Positions 55,001-63,780 are shown, counted from the stretch's first letter. The stretch is 64,000 nucleotides of DNA from Liolophura sinensis (GCF_032854445.1 NC_088295.1:95225805-95289804), one strand, 5' to 3'. The notes: generated by a model from the letters alone, not told the origin. Made by a program: numbers and translations.

Positions 55001-55366
55001 TTCAGTACAGTTGTCCATCATGTGGCAGGCGGTAGACTGCATGATAACCAACACTTGTACGGCAATGAGTCATAAAGAGTAACTTACAGAGGGCATTGAG
55101 TGTAGCTGTGGCCTCCTTTGTACTCAGTACACTCCCGTCACTGTACTTGTTTGTGGCTGTACATCTGACGCTCCTCATAGATCTGTCTGCGGTCAGACTG
55201 TAGCTTGATCCCTGCCCGGTCACGCCGCCATCATCCACCATCCAGCTGTAGAATGGATTAGGGTTAGGGTTCCCGGTCACTGTGCAGGTTAATGTTTTAG
55301 GTGTCCCCTCTGTTAGAGTTACCTGCCCCTCACTGGCCTGCTCTATCCCGACTCCACTGATCCTCA
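36701..55366 (-). CDS. Ig-superfamily type I membrane receptor, 3' part, 9 exons
   Basis: Nine exons read from 55366 down to 36701 give ~578 residues: four Ig domains, a short linker, one transmembrane helix and a ~150-residue tail with six tyrosine motifs. Every join keeps phase (Ig exons are all phase 1-1), which is typical of Ig-superfamily genes. The architecture is that of an adhesion or immune-type receptor (nephrin/hemicentin/CD22-like names are common for such proteins), but orthology cannot be fixed from sequence alone. The tail suggests SH2-dependent signalling at the plasma membrane. The N-terminus, signal peptide and any further Ig domains lie beyond 64000. Introns hold tandem arrays, a Penelope-like element, a LINE tail and a SINE. 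Confidence 0.88.
37207..37565 (+). mobile_element. tRNA-derived SINE, second family, full length
   Basis: The head ccccgatagcacagttcgta is A-box-like and ccagggtcaatcctgg B-box-like. The body includes tggcgttcagcatgaagcg and gttgacccgtttcagtataa, and the 3' end has atgacgttaaaccccaagca followed by cactcactc. It sits in the intron between exons h and i. Confidence 0.88.
37609..37679 (-). CDS. Ig receptor exon h: cytoplasmic tail
   Basis: A 71-bp exon (phase 2 in, 1 out) encoding ENAERVRSFPTDTDHTPDPI then ASQ. The acceptor is gtcaatcag and the donor CAAG|gtaaac. Hydrophilic tail segment without tyrosine. Confidence 0.75.
37700..38120. other. Unassigned intronic stretch
   Basis: Between exon h and the 178-bp array. 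No repeat or exon recognised. Confidence 0.4.
38122..39946. repeat. 178-bp tandem repeat, about 10 copies
   Basis: Unit starts (ccaaataatacactcatgg) near 38124, 38303, 38481, 38660, 38838, 39016, 39195, 39363, 39541, 39719 and 39897. Copies are nearly identical; one unit is ~10 bp short. Units include acatgtacc and tatatacatgtagctcgcc. A SINE interrupts the last unit. Confidence 0.93.
39951..40085 (-). mobile_element. Truncated tRNA-SINE at the end of the 178-bp array
   Basis: Body of the first SINE family (agaatatttcacttatacga to ggagaggaa), immediately after a broken array unit. Head and tail are incomplete. Confidence 0.85.
40100..40249 (-). mobile_element. Truncated tRNA-SINE with 14-bp target duplication
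   Basis: Same family, with an (atttt/attt) tail. Flanked by gctatctcatggta at 40086-40099 and 40250-40263. It landed 14 bp from the previous SINE, same orientation. Confidence 0.92.
40264..40700. other. Unassigned intronic stretch
   Basis: AT-rich sequence before exon g. Nothing recognised. Confidence 0.4.
40701..40725 (-). CDS. Ig receptor exon g: 25-bp micro-exon
   Basis: A 25-bp exon (phase 1 in, 2 out) encoding DSPEVVEE between a good acceptor (ccaatgcag) and a strong donor (GAGAG|gtaagtt). Phase agreement on both sides supports it. Confidence 0.7.
40935..41545. repeat. 41-bp minisatellite
   Basis: About 14 units of ~41 bp with actgacgcgtgtatggaggc and acgttatacatgt. Lies between exons f and g; no junction similarity. 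Confidence 0.9.
41598..41707 (-). CDS. Ig receptor exon f: transmembrane helix
   Basis: This 110-bp exon (phase 2 in, 1 out) encodes AESIIGPIVGGILGSLVGVL, LICAGIVIFL and then basic KRHKTK, a single-pass helix with a stop-transfer anchor. The acceptor gacag|AGCTGAG is preferred because it keeps phase with exon e. The donor is AAGG|gtcagtg. Confidence 0.88.
41690..41830 (-). repeat. ~38-bp repeat of the transmembrane-exon acceptor
   Basis: Three to four copies. The first is the exon f acceptor itself (tttgtgtttaagacagagct on minus); the next read tttgtgtttaaggcacagct, then gtgttttaggcggagttgag, then a partial copy. The exon's first bases are included. Confidence 0.8.
41831..43860. repeat. ~65-bp minisatellite, interrupted by a SINE
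   Basis: About 27 units of 60-68 bp with gcaatattctgttctgaagt and catctctacaggtccataac. Interrupted at 43398-43737 by a SINE. No neighbouring exon match found, although the minus strand of each unit has an acceptor-like tatgacttcag. Confidence 0.88.
43398..43737 (+). mobile_element. 5'-truncated SINE (second family) inserted in the 65-bp array
   Basis: Same family as 37207-37565, lacking most of the tRNA head. Flanked by an 11-bp duplication tacacgcctct at 43387-43397 and 43738-43748. Confidence 0.92.
43861..44200. other. Unassigned intronic stretch
   Basis: Single-copy-looking sequence between two arrays. No exon recognised. Confidence 0.4.
44205..46310 (-). repeat. 25-bp minisatellite next to the linker-exon donor
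   Basis: About 80 diverged units of ~25 bp (acaggtacagatgtgaacac). On the minus strand the unit reads aagtgttcacatctgtacct, and the exon e junction reads aa|gtgagtcctcatctgtacc, so the edge unit coincides with the donor. Similarity is good in the intronic half and weak at the GT. Confidence 0.85.
46311..46362 (-). CDS. Ig receptor exon e: linker
   Basis: This 52-bp exon (phase 1 in, 2 out) encodes GPGTSTEKGNITLYII and joins to the transmembrane exon. The acceptor is ttcatttcag and the donor ATCAA|gtgagtcc. The donor edge resembles the unit of the adjacent 25-bp array. Confidence 0.75.
46440..47695. repeat. ~20-bp G-rich minisatellite
   Basis: About 60 short units around ggggtggacccagtgtgtaa on plus. 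It fills the intron between exons d and e. Long open frames on both strands are repeat products. Confidence 0.88.
47716..48063 (-). CDS. Ig receptor exon d: membrane-proximal Ig-like domain without the usual cysteine pair
   Basis: This 348-bp exon, phase 1-1, encodes a V-like domain: LVIGLGKTETISVPFYA with no B-strand cysteine, VQVKWEKTEE with the tryptophan, and NEGEYSVTVTCNINGVAKT, where the expected F-strand cysteine is valine but a cysteine follows two residues on. So the canonical disulfide is absent. The acceptor is ctgttttag and the donor TCAG|gtatttat. Confidence 0.88.
48190..49090. repeat. G/T-rich minisatellite
   Basis: Irregular units around tttctttgtgatgggtgggg. It lies between exons c and d. 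G-runs on the plus strand could form quadruplex structure. Confidence 0.8.
49430..49530. repeat. ~45-bp repeat, 2-3 copies
   Basis: Copies around caaatcacaccacagtactt between the G/T-rich array and exon c. Confidence 0.65.
49603..49872 (-). CDS. Ig receptor exon c: Ig domain
   Basis: This 270-bp exon, phase 1-1, starts PPDVTVTYDSSSHTLTCTAE and continues to YADTGDYVCTVTNGIKSGQ. Both cysteines are present; the core tryptophan position has phenylalanine (YTFSLGEH). Joining exon b gives VVQYPPDV, a normal inter-domain junction. The acceptor is catttcag and the donor CCAA|gtaagtct. Confidence 0.92.
49885..51120. repeat. ~52-bp minisatellite
   Basis: About 23 units around acttacagtcatccctatct and caacatcaatgtttgataa. 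On the minus strand each has gactgtaagt, a donor-like word. The last unit merges into an open stretch at 51084-51193 discussed in the findings. Confidence 0.88.
51200..51826. other. Unassigned intronic stretch
   Basis: Between exon b and the 52-bp array. Nothing recognised. Confidence 0.4.
51827..52075 (-). CDS. Ig receptor exon b: Ig domain
   Basis: This 249-bp exon, phase 1-1, encodes VNVTEDETAILVCSAQGNPQ, FAWKMSKS, and ASGEYTCNVTNSVGSGQTTV, a complete C2/I-type Ig domain with both cysteines, the tryptophan and the YxC motif. The acceptor is tgtgttacag and the donor CAGT|gtgagtag. Confidence 0.92.
52076..52440. other. Unassigned intronic stretch
   Basis: Upstream of exon b. No repeat or exon recognised. 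Confidence 0.4.
52441..52625 (-). mobile_element. Possible retroelement 3' end
   Basis: aataataatatctttatttatcg on plus is, inverted, the ataaataaagatattatt type of 3' end common in non-LTR elements. No coding sequence attached; weak call. Confidence 0.35.
52627..54092 (+). mobile_element. Penelope-like retroelement, decayed
   Basis: Ordered pieces of a Penelope-like protein: reverse transcriptase parts (MTTFYVKSLYSNIPYELGIE; WKRYLDDCFIFW with the DD catalytic pair; HFLDIIV), a cysteine pair region (CNKPRCGECIHM) and a GIY-YIG endonuclease end (CMGCGKQYIGQASDLRSRLT). Penelope-like elements are non-LTR retroelements with a GIY-YIG nuclease. It is broken in several places and looks old. It sits in the Ig receptor intron between exons a and b, opposite in strand to the gene. 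Confidence 0.85.
54150..54780. other. Unassigned intronic stretch
   Basis: AT-rich, with an (at)n tract near 54665. Nothing recognised. Confidence 0.4.
54782..55010 (-). mobile_element. LINE C-terminal fragment
   Basis: The frame NDRTSSYDLCPQVGHILWNC and LPFQVKEARSLSSFKSSFLN is the typical end of a LINE ORF2 (R..SY.LR....LWN.LP...K...SLSSFKS.L). Only ~230 bp remain. It is a different family from the 56566-62723 element and lies just 3' of exon a in the intron. Confidence 0.7.
55088..55366 (-). CDS. Ig receptor exon a: Ig domain
   Basis: This 279-bp exon, phase 1-1, encodes one Ig domain: EGTPKTLTCTVTGNPNPNPF with the first cysteine, then FYSWMVDD with the core tryptophan, then MRSVRCTATNKYSDG with the second cysteine. 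The acceptor is tttgccctag and the donor CTCT|gtaagtt. Confidence 0.9.
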
Positions 55367-55599
55367 CTAGGGCAAACAAAAGTTTGATCGTGACATCATT
55401 TTATTCTGACCATAACAGGCTCAGACTTCTTGATGCAGATAAAAGTCTATATAGAAGAACAAGGGTATGTGAATATAGAATTTACAGCAATCAACTACAT
55501 ATTGTACAGGTTAAATGATGAACATAAAATCTATCACAGTTTAAAAGAACAGTTCATTGTCACCTACATGTAGTCTAGTCTTAATGTTACACGTCATCT

Positions 55600-56565
55600 G
55601 TATTGTACAGGTGAGTCTTCCGGTGTACCTGATCACCATATTCTGAAGTGTGTTACTAATGACAAGACATCCCACCACAACATGTACCTGTGGTAAAGGT
55701 TTACCCAGGTGAGTCTTCCTGTCTACCTGATCACCATATTCTGAAGTGTGTTACTAATGACAAGACATCTCACCACAACATGTACCTGTTGTAAAGGTTT
55801 ACACAGGTGAGTCTTCCTGTCTACCTGATCACCATATTCTGAAGTGTGTTACTAATGACAAGACATCCCACCACAACATGTACCTGTTGTAAAGGTTTAC
55901 ACAGGTGAGTCTTCCTGTCTACCTGATCACCATATTCTGAAGTGTGTTACTAATGACAAGACATTGCACCACAACATGTACCTGTTGTAAAGGTTTACAC
56001 AGGTGAGTCTTCCTGTCTACCTGATCACCATATTCTAAAGTGTGTTACTAATGACAAGACAGCCAACCACAACATGTACCTGTGGTAAAGGGTTACACAG
56101 GTGAGTCTTCCTGTCTACCTGATCACCATATTCTGAAGTGTGTTACTAATGACAAGACATCCCACCACAACATGTACTTGTGGTAAAGGTTTACACAGGT
56201 GAGTCTTCCTGTTTACCTGATCACCATATTCTGAAGTGCGTTACTAATGACAGGACATCCCACCACAACATATACCTGTGGTAAAGGTTTACACAGGTGA
56301 GTCTTCCTGTCTACCTGATCACCATATTCTGAAGTGTGTTACTAATGACAAGACATCCCACCACAACATGTACCTGTGGTAAAGGTTTACACAGGTGAGT
56401 CTTCCTGTCTACCTGATCACCATATTCTGAAGTGTGTTACTAATGACAGGACATCCCACCACAACATGTACCTGTGGTAAAGGTTTACACAGGTGAGTCT
56501 TCCTGTCTACCTGATCACCATATTCTGAAGTGTGTTACTAATGACAAGACATCCCACTACAACAT
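55600..56565. repeat. 98-bp minisatellite, left part, interrupted by a LINE
   Basis: About ten units of 98 bp with gtggtaaaggtttacacagg and ctgatcaccatattctgaag. Continues at 62724 after the LINE. Copies are highly similar. Confidence 0.93.
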
Positions 56566-56795
56566 TTAATTTAATTCTTTATTTGTTTACTGAGGATATC
56601 CCACAGCCCATGGGTCACTAGGGGGTCTCCTCAAACTTATATACATCATACATTTATATAATCAAAACTTGATAGTGAAGAATAACATATTTACAATACA
56701 CATAGGCGTCCAATACTGCACACACTCATATACTTCATTAAGTACCGATTATATAACAGATTTACGAATGGGTTTTAGTCTTAGCACTTTGTACC

Positions 56796-59700
56796 TTAAA
56801 AGGAGCTTGTTTGAACTACTTGATGAGTACGATGGATAAATCTTCGAGTATCTTGAATGAATTTGTGCACAGAACAGAATATGGTTTTATTGTCTTCAAG
56901 AGATAGGTCATTTGATCCAAAAAGTAGAATATTTGAGATATGTTTTGAGCAATGCGGAAGGAAAATAGATAAGTGAGCATTTGGAGAAATCGTTTTAGTA
57001 AACCTGTTGAATATGTGCTTCCTTTGAGCGGCATATGCGGGACATTCAATAAGAAAATGATGAGAATTTTCACATTTGTAATTACATTTATGACAAGACT
57101 GGTCATCTGAAAGGCCATTGGTAAATAAGTTTGCGTGAAGAGCGCTCAGTCCCATCCGCATCCTACAATGCAGTATCGAGGAAAATGTTACAAAAGAATC
57201 GTACAGTACGGAAATAGTAATGCTGTCAACAAAACTAGGTTTGAGATAGGATTTAAGCTTTTCTAGAGAGTCGTGACGAAAGTGGAGAGGTATTGAATTC
57301 CAATCTTTAATTGTTTGGGGAATAAATGACGACATGTACAACTGGATACGACCTTTGGGAAGACGGATGTTGTGCTTATTTCGTAGATTGTATGTACTGG
57401 CGACAGCTTCATTTCCGCATGGTAGTAATTTTTTCAAATAAGGAGGCGATAGCCCATTTATAATTTTATGGAAGAGAAGAATTCTGTGGGATCTACGTCT
57501 CACATAAAGCGGTTCCCTTCTTAGTTCATTTAATAATTTACTATACGATGTCCGACGTAGGCACCCAGAACAGAGAAGAGCAGCTCTTCGCTGAATTGTT
57601 TCAAGTTTTTGAGACAACACTATACCGCAATTGTCAAACAGGATGTCACCATATTCGATGGTAGATCTTATTTGACTGAAGTATAGAGTTTTCAAACATT
57701 TTCGGGTAAGGCATTTCTTACATCGGTTGAGAATACTCAGTTTTTTGTTACATTTATTTAGCTAAGTTTCTAATGTGTTCGTCCCATTTCCCATTGTGTT
57801 GTAAAAAGATCCCAAGGTGTTTGTGGAACTGAACGCTCTTCACCTCCGTGCCATTAAAATACAGTTTGGGATAGGAAGGATTTCCCTTTAATGATACAAG
57901 TAAATAAACTGTCTTAAGAGCATTGAATGTGACACACCATTGATTTGCCCACGATGCTAACTTGTTAAGGTCACGGTTCAGTCTAGTTTCTGAGACTGGT
58001 AGTTCTTTAATTTCTTCTAACAAGGATGTGTCGTCAGCAAATATATTTATGTCACATTCAATATTAGTATTTATATCATTTATGAAGATAAGAAACAACA
58101 AAGGACCAAGTACAGAGCCCTGGGCAACTCCTGAGTACGTAGGATTCGAGCTAGATTATTTACCGTTGAGGCAAACAGAGATTGATCGATCAGATAAGTA
58201 ATCATTTATCCACGCCAGTAACATTCCTCCAATACCCATCTGCCTCAACTTAAATAGTAAACCTGTATGCCAAACCTTGTCAAAAGCTTTGCTCACATCC
58301 AAGAATACCAAACACATATCATTACCGTTGTCTAAACCTTTATAAATATTATGAACGATTTTAGTTAGTTGACAGATAGTTGAATCACCACTTTTGAATC
58401 CTGCATTGTGAGGAATAAGAATATTGTTTATCGTAAGATATTGATATAAATGTTTATGGACGACTTTTTCAAATACTTTGGATATCGATGGTTGAAGACA
58501 TACTGGTCTGTAGTTAGAAATACAATGTCGATCACCTTTTTTAAATACTGGGCAAACGCGGCACCTTTTGCACGCGGACGGAAAGACGCCGTTTTGTAAT
58601 GAAGAGTTAAATAGTTTAGTAAGCGAGGGTACTATACTTCCTGCTGCACTCTGCAACATAAAATTACTGATCCCATCCGGACCTGATGCCTTCCTTGTAT
58701 TTAACGAACTGAGACACTGACCAACTTCCTTTTCAGTTATTTGTATACTGTTTAAACGAGTTGTAGTAACGAAGGAGAAGTCCGGCAAGTCGGGGACAGG
58801 AGATGGAAGGTCAGAATGTGATGCAAAGAATGCACAGAAAGCATTGGCCTTATCAATATCACTGGACACATTTTTACCATTTACAAGTAGTGGTGGTATT
58901 GGAGGTTTTGCTTTAGAACCCAACAGTGATTTCATTGAAGACCAGTAAGTCTTGGTATCTAGATTTGGGTCAGATAGTTTGGTCTTTAGACGTGTAGCGT
59001 AGCGACGAATTGCCTCTCTCTTGGCTGTGTTGGCCTCCCTTCTGGCTATATAGAAGCGAAATATATCTTTTTCATATTTAGATCTTTTATACTTTTTAAA
59101 GCATCTATTTCGAATTCGTAACTTATATCGCACATCATTGGTCACCCAGGGCTTGTCGCGAGGTCTCACGGTAATTTCTTTATTTGGGATAGCTTCCTTA
59201 CAGCATGACAGAAAAAGATTTGACCATGCATACACTTTGTCATTTATATCAGTGAAAACGTCACATATATCCCAGGGTGAGACAGACAGTAAGTTACGTA
59301 GACGGTCTATATCAGCACATTTAAGGTCCCATACATGTCTTTTAAAAGATTTAGGTTTATCATTGCACAGAACATCCAGTTTACAATAGATCGTGCAGTG
59401 GTCAAGATTAGCCATGGGACAAGCCACTCCGTAATCTATTACATATCTCATATTGTCAGTGATTATTAGATCTAATAAATAAGCACTATCTTCCGTATAT
59501 CTTGTCAGCTCATTCAGTATTTGAAATAAATTTTTTCCAGCCAAAAGGTCGAAAAGTTTCATTTTTAATTCACTCTTATCATGGTATTTATTCCAGTCAG
59601 TGCAGCGATCGTTAAAATCACCAAATATTAGTAAAGCATGTGGGTTTTCTGATATAACAGAAGTGAGAGTAGAATCAAAGTTATCAATAAAAAGATCCCG

Positions 59701-60342
59701 TGATTCCGTTGATTGGTTAGGAGGGCGGTAACATACAGCAACTAATACACTTCTATTGAACATTTCAATTGTAATCCATAGCATTTCATTTTCATTTTCA
59801 AGATCTAATCTGCGTGTGATATTCAATGATGACTTACAATAAATGGCAACACCCCCACCATGCCTACCTCTGTCTTTCCTTATAATGTAGTACCCTTCTA
59901 TATTAACTCTTTCATCTGGTATGGCAGAATTAAGCCAAGTTTCTGTTACACAAATAATATCGTAATCATGTTCTTTTACAAGTACGGTCGAGACTTCGTC
60001 TAACTTAGAATATGATGACATTTGATCATCAGACTGAGCCAGAAGGCTCCTAGAATTAAAATGACAACATCTTAAGTTATGCGAGCTTGGTGATCCCGGG
60101 TTTTTATGTATATCTCCGCATCGCAGCAGTAATGCGATATTGACAATTAAAACGTAATTCAAGTTGTTCAACATACAAAGAATACCTATAATAACACATA
60201 ATAGTAAAGAGTCAGTAGCATTACAAATCACTGTTAATTCATTCAGCAAGTTTATAAGTTTGATTACGTGTACCCTACTTTTACAGCACACAAAGTTATA
60301 CCAAGTCCCGATTGCCACACGATATTGACTCAGATAATCCAT
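56796..60342 (-). CDS. LINE ORF2: endonuclease, reverse transcriptase, C-terminal Cys/His domain
   Basis: Order from the N-terminus: hydrophobic leader; 2A-like LLLRCGDIHKNPGS (residues 71-84); AP-type endonuclease with CHFNSRSL, CVTETWL, YRPPNQS, IFGDFNDRCTDWN, LLDLIITD and ANLDHCTIY; reverse transcriptase with NYRPVCLQPSISKVFEKVVH, FLDVSKAFDKVWH (motif A), GVAQGSVLGP and FADDTSL (motif C); C-terminal CHKCNYKCENSHHFLIECPA. An in-frame TAA lies at 58156-58158, just before the second half of the reverse transcriptase, and the frame changes near 57757. All catalytic residues I can identify are present. Probably recently active, now defective. Confidence 0.9.
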
Positions 60343-61424
60343 GACGTAACAACATTTAAGAACGAAAGAAGCACATGTTCTAGCCTGGTTACCATCGTAC
60401 TCACTTTATAACAGCTCGAATTTTTGTTTATTACGCATGTAGTTTTCGGTAAGATCACGTGTAACATAGTCCAGTACATACAAGTAAGAATTTCAAAATA
60501 AATCACAAAATATATGAGGTGTAAAGGTGCGTACATAGTACGTCCTCAGAAGCACCAGTCCCAGACAGAAGCGTATAGGGAGAGGTGGGTTACTGGCACA
60601 ATAAAGTATCATGAGGAAAAACAAGTTATTAACAATGAGAGTTTGTTTACAAATATTATCACTAAGGTGAGTATTTTCAACTCATACATGTATATTGAGA
60701 ATTGGGATTTGCCTAAAGGAGACAACTATTAATCAGAAATGAGGGCCACTCTTCCGTATAGTTTTGAATGGTAATTATTTATCTACTTATTGGATAAACA
60801 ACGATTTGGGCTCACTGGAAGGATACTGAAAAATGTTCAAAGACAATACAAATAGATTGTACGTTTTGTTATCCGTGACTTTTCACTTTTGGTACCCTGT
60901 AGCTTGGTACACAAACAATGACGTCATTTTCCCGTCTACTTCATATATTTATTGTTCCCTAATATTTGTAGTTTAATTTGGAATTTATCCGGTAATTCAA
61001 CTGGAATATTTAATATGTCATGGCCAAATGCATATATACATTTATATATTCTTAACTATCAGATAAATTTTTTAATTTTTCGGGCTTACTTATGCAGATA
61101 TATGGATATATGTATATATACATGTACATTTACACGGCCAGGGTAGATAACTCACTCTTGTCCAAGACCAATTCGTTGTGAGTACAATATTGTTGATCAA
61201 GTCAAGTGTTTTAGAGAGAGACATTGAGCAGCAGTTTGTGTTGGAGTAGCGTACATATTATCTGCTATTACGTAAGTTACGGCAGCAGACCGCACTTTTG
61301 TGTTAGTAGACACGCATGTACAGTCAGAGTTACTATACAGAAAGCACATCGGTCGGCTGTCTTTAATGATTATAGTATGAACACGCCTGTATCCTGCACG
61401 GGAAAAGTGATTTGTCCGGGTTGA
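60343..61424 (-). other. 1.08-kb gap between LINE ORF1 and ORF2
   Basis: No open frame of note on either strand. Unusually long for an inter-ORF spacer. It may hold an internal promoter, or be an unrecognised insertion. No flanking duplication seen. Confidence 0.5.
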
Positions 61425-62486
61425 TTAAATGTTCTCAAGATCCCATTCAGAAGCCACCTGCGCCTTCACTCCCCCGTCTTGGGAACAATAGAACACATTT
61501 CCGTCGTGTGTCCAGGCTGAGAAAATGACACCTTCTTTCTTCTTTTGAAGTAATCTTTTAAAGAGCTTATACCTAGTTTTAGTGAGATCTTCATTTATAT
61601 ACACCCCTGTGTAACCATTGGCGCTCTTCAGTAATGGACGTGCTCTAATCAGTTCAGATTTGGTTCGGTACGAAACAAACCTAACGATTATCTGGGACTG
61701 GTTTTTTCCAATAAAATGTGATCGCGAGATATCTTTTTTACACATTTCAATATTAAGATGACTTGCAAGTCGGCACACCGCATCATCAGTCGTTTCACCT
61801 GGTTGAAGTGAAAGGCCAGAAATCCGAGGACACTCTCGTCTACTATATTGTTCGGCTTTGTCTAAAAGGGACTGGAATTCATCCTTTTGTCGCATATTTT
61901 CTTCTGAGCTTTTTCTGACTAGGGAATTGACGAGTGCCAGTTCAGATTTTAGACCTGATATTTCAGCCTTACATTCACACATTGTCTTATCCCTGTCAGC
62001 AATTTCTAGTTGTAGACTGTCAACTTTACGTGCAAGGGTTGTTATGTCATTCTTACTCGACGCTACTAGCTCAATTAGTGGTTTTATAGCCGTTTCTACA
62101 GCATTCAGGATTAGGCAATTTAGATGTTTGCTGACTTGAGGTGTCAATAAGCTCTCGGTAAGAAAGTTAGTGTCAGTTCCAGCCTTGGAGTTTGTTCCCT
62201 CGTATAACTCGGTTTCGTCCTCACCTCGATCAGCACAAATTGGGGACTGAATGTCGGGTAATGAATTCAATCTTTTAATTCTGGGGTTTGTGGCGGCCAG
62301 ATTCAGTTTACGTTTTCCTGAAAATCTTGATATTGCTGTTCTTGAGGGTTGAGCAAGGTTACTACTAGCAGGAATTCCAGGTGACGTCTTCGAATTTTCA
62401 TTTTGGACTATATCAAAGTTAGTACTAGCAGTTACCTTTTCACTGCACGCCCCCCTGAAAAGAGACTCAATCCGAGTTTGGTTCAT
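61425..62486 (-). CDS. LINE ORF1 protein
   Basis: 353 residues, intact. The N-terminal third is low in order; residues ~120-200 look coiled-coil (ARKVDSLQLEIADRDKTMCE, AEISGLKSELALVN). The C-terminal half (PRISGLSLQPGETTDDAVCR, IGKNQSQIIVRFVSYRTKSE, YINEDLTKTRYKLFKRLLQK) resembles the RRM-like and C-terminal domains of L1-type ORF1 RNA-binding chaperones. The expected role is packaging of the LINE RNA. Confidence 0.88.
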   Translation of the reverse strand: MNQTRIESLFRGACSEKVTASTNFDIVQNENSKTSPGIPASSNLAQPSRTAISRFSGKRKLNLAATNPRIKRLNSLPDIQSPICADRGEDETELYEGTNSKAGTDTNFLTESLLTPQVSKHLNCLILNAVETAIKPLIELVASSKNDITTLARKVDSLQLEIADRDKTMCECKAEISGLKSELALVNSLVRKSSEENMRQKDEFQSLLDKAEQYSRRECPRISGLSLQPGETTDDAVCRLASHLNIEMCKKDISRSHFIGKNQSQIIVRFVSYRTKSELIRARPLLKSANGYTGVYINEDLTKTRYKLFKRLLQKKKEGVIFSAWTHDGNVFYCSQDGGVKAQVASEWDLENI

Positions 62487-62723
62487 GGTGTTGTTGTTGT
62501 TCAGGCTGGATCAACAGGTAAGTCACAAGCACTGTTGTTTGCAGTCACTGATTTTAGCAATTCTGTGCTTCATAAACTCTATCTTCACGTTTGATTGCCC
62601 AAATTACCAAATGTAGAACATATCCACACAAACATATGTGAATCAACTTAGGGAAACTCTCAAGACAGCCAGGATTACCACCTCTCACTGGTCCGCCTTA
62701 TTCGATAGACGCCATCTTGAGCC
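62487..62723 (-). promoter_or_regulatory. LINE 5' UTR with YY1-like start
   Basis: About 237 bp between the element's 5' end and ORF1. The first bases on the minus strand include caagatggcg, similar to the YY1 site (AAGATGGCGGC) that sets the start of human L1 transcription. The resemblance is by motif only. Confidence 0.4.
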
Positions 62724-63780
62724 ACAACATGTACCTGTGGTAAAGGTTTACACAGGTGAGTCTTCCTGTCTACCTGATCACCATATTCTGAAGTATGTTA
62801 CTAATGACAAGACATCCCACCACAACATGTACCTGTGGTAAAGGTTTACACAGGAGAGGATTCTGTGTACATGATCGCCATATTCTGAAGTGTGTTATTA
62901 ATAACAAGACATCCCACCACAACATGTACCTGTGGTAAAGGTTTACACAGGTGAGGTTTCTGTGTACTTGATCACCATATTCTAAAGTGTGTTACTAATG
63001 ACAAGACATCCCACCACAACATGTACCTGTGGTAAAGGTTTACACAGGAGAGGATTCTGTGTACATGATCGCCATATTCTGAAGTGTGTTGTTAATAACA
63101 AGACATCCCACCACAACATGTACCTGTGGTAAAGGTTTACACAGGTGAGGTTTCTGTGTACTTGATCACCATATTCTAAAGTGTGTTACTAATGACAAGA
63201 CATCCCACCACAACATGTACCTGTTGTAAAGGTTTACAAAGGTGAGTCTTCCTGTCTACCTGATCACCATATTCTGAAGTGTGTTAATAATGACAAGACA
63301 TCCCACCACAACATGTACCTGTGGTAAAGGTTTACACAGGTGAGGTCTCTGTGTACCTGATCACCATATTCTGAAGTGTGTTAGTAATGACAAGACATCC
63401 CACCACAACATATACCTGTGGTAAAGGTTTACACAGGTGAGGTTTCTGTGTACTTGATCACCGTATTCTGAAGTGTGTTACTAATGACAAGACATCCCAC
63501 CACAACATATACCTGTGGTAAAGGTTTACACAGGTGAGTTTCCTGTCTACCTGATCACCATATTCTGAAGTGTGTTACTAATGACAAGACATCCCACCAC
63601 CACATGTACCTGTGGTAAAGGTTTACACAGGTGAGTCTTCCTGTGTAACTGATCACCATATTCTGAAGTGTGTTACTAATGACAAGACATCCCACCACCA
63701 CATGTACCTGTGGTAAAGGTTTACACAGGTGAGTCTTTCTGTCTACCTGATCACCATATTCTGAAGTGTGTTACTAATTA
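62724..63780. repeat. 98-bp minisatellite, right part
   Basis: About 11 units, continuing the array at 55600-56565. Two unit variants alternate: one with gtgagtcttcctgtctac, one with gtgaggtttctgtgtac. An earlier block (aggagaggattctgtgtac) is duplicated about 200 bp apart. Confidence 0.92.

Larger units (their letters stand above)
56566..62723 (-). mobile_element. Nearly intact LINE (CR1/L2-like group), ORF1 and ORF2
   Basis: A ~6.16-kb element running from 62723 (5') to 56566 (3'). Its 5' end reads ggctcaagatggcgtc; the 3' end is AT-rich without a long poly-A. It interrupts a 98-bp array unit and is flanked by acaacat at 56559-56565 and 62724-62730. It has a 5' UTR of ~240 bp, an ORF1 of 353 codons, a ~1.08-kb gap and an ORF2 of ~1180 codons with one in-frame stop and one frame change. 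Clade assignment beyond the APE-type CR1/L2/Jockey group needs a tree. Confidence 0.92.
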
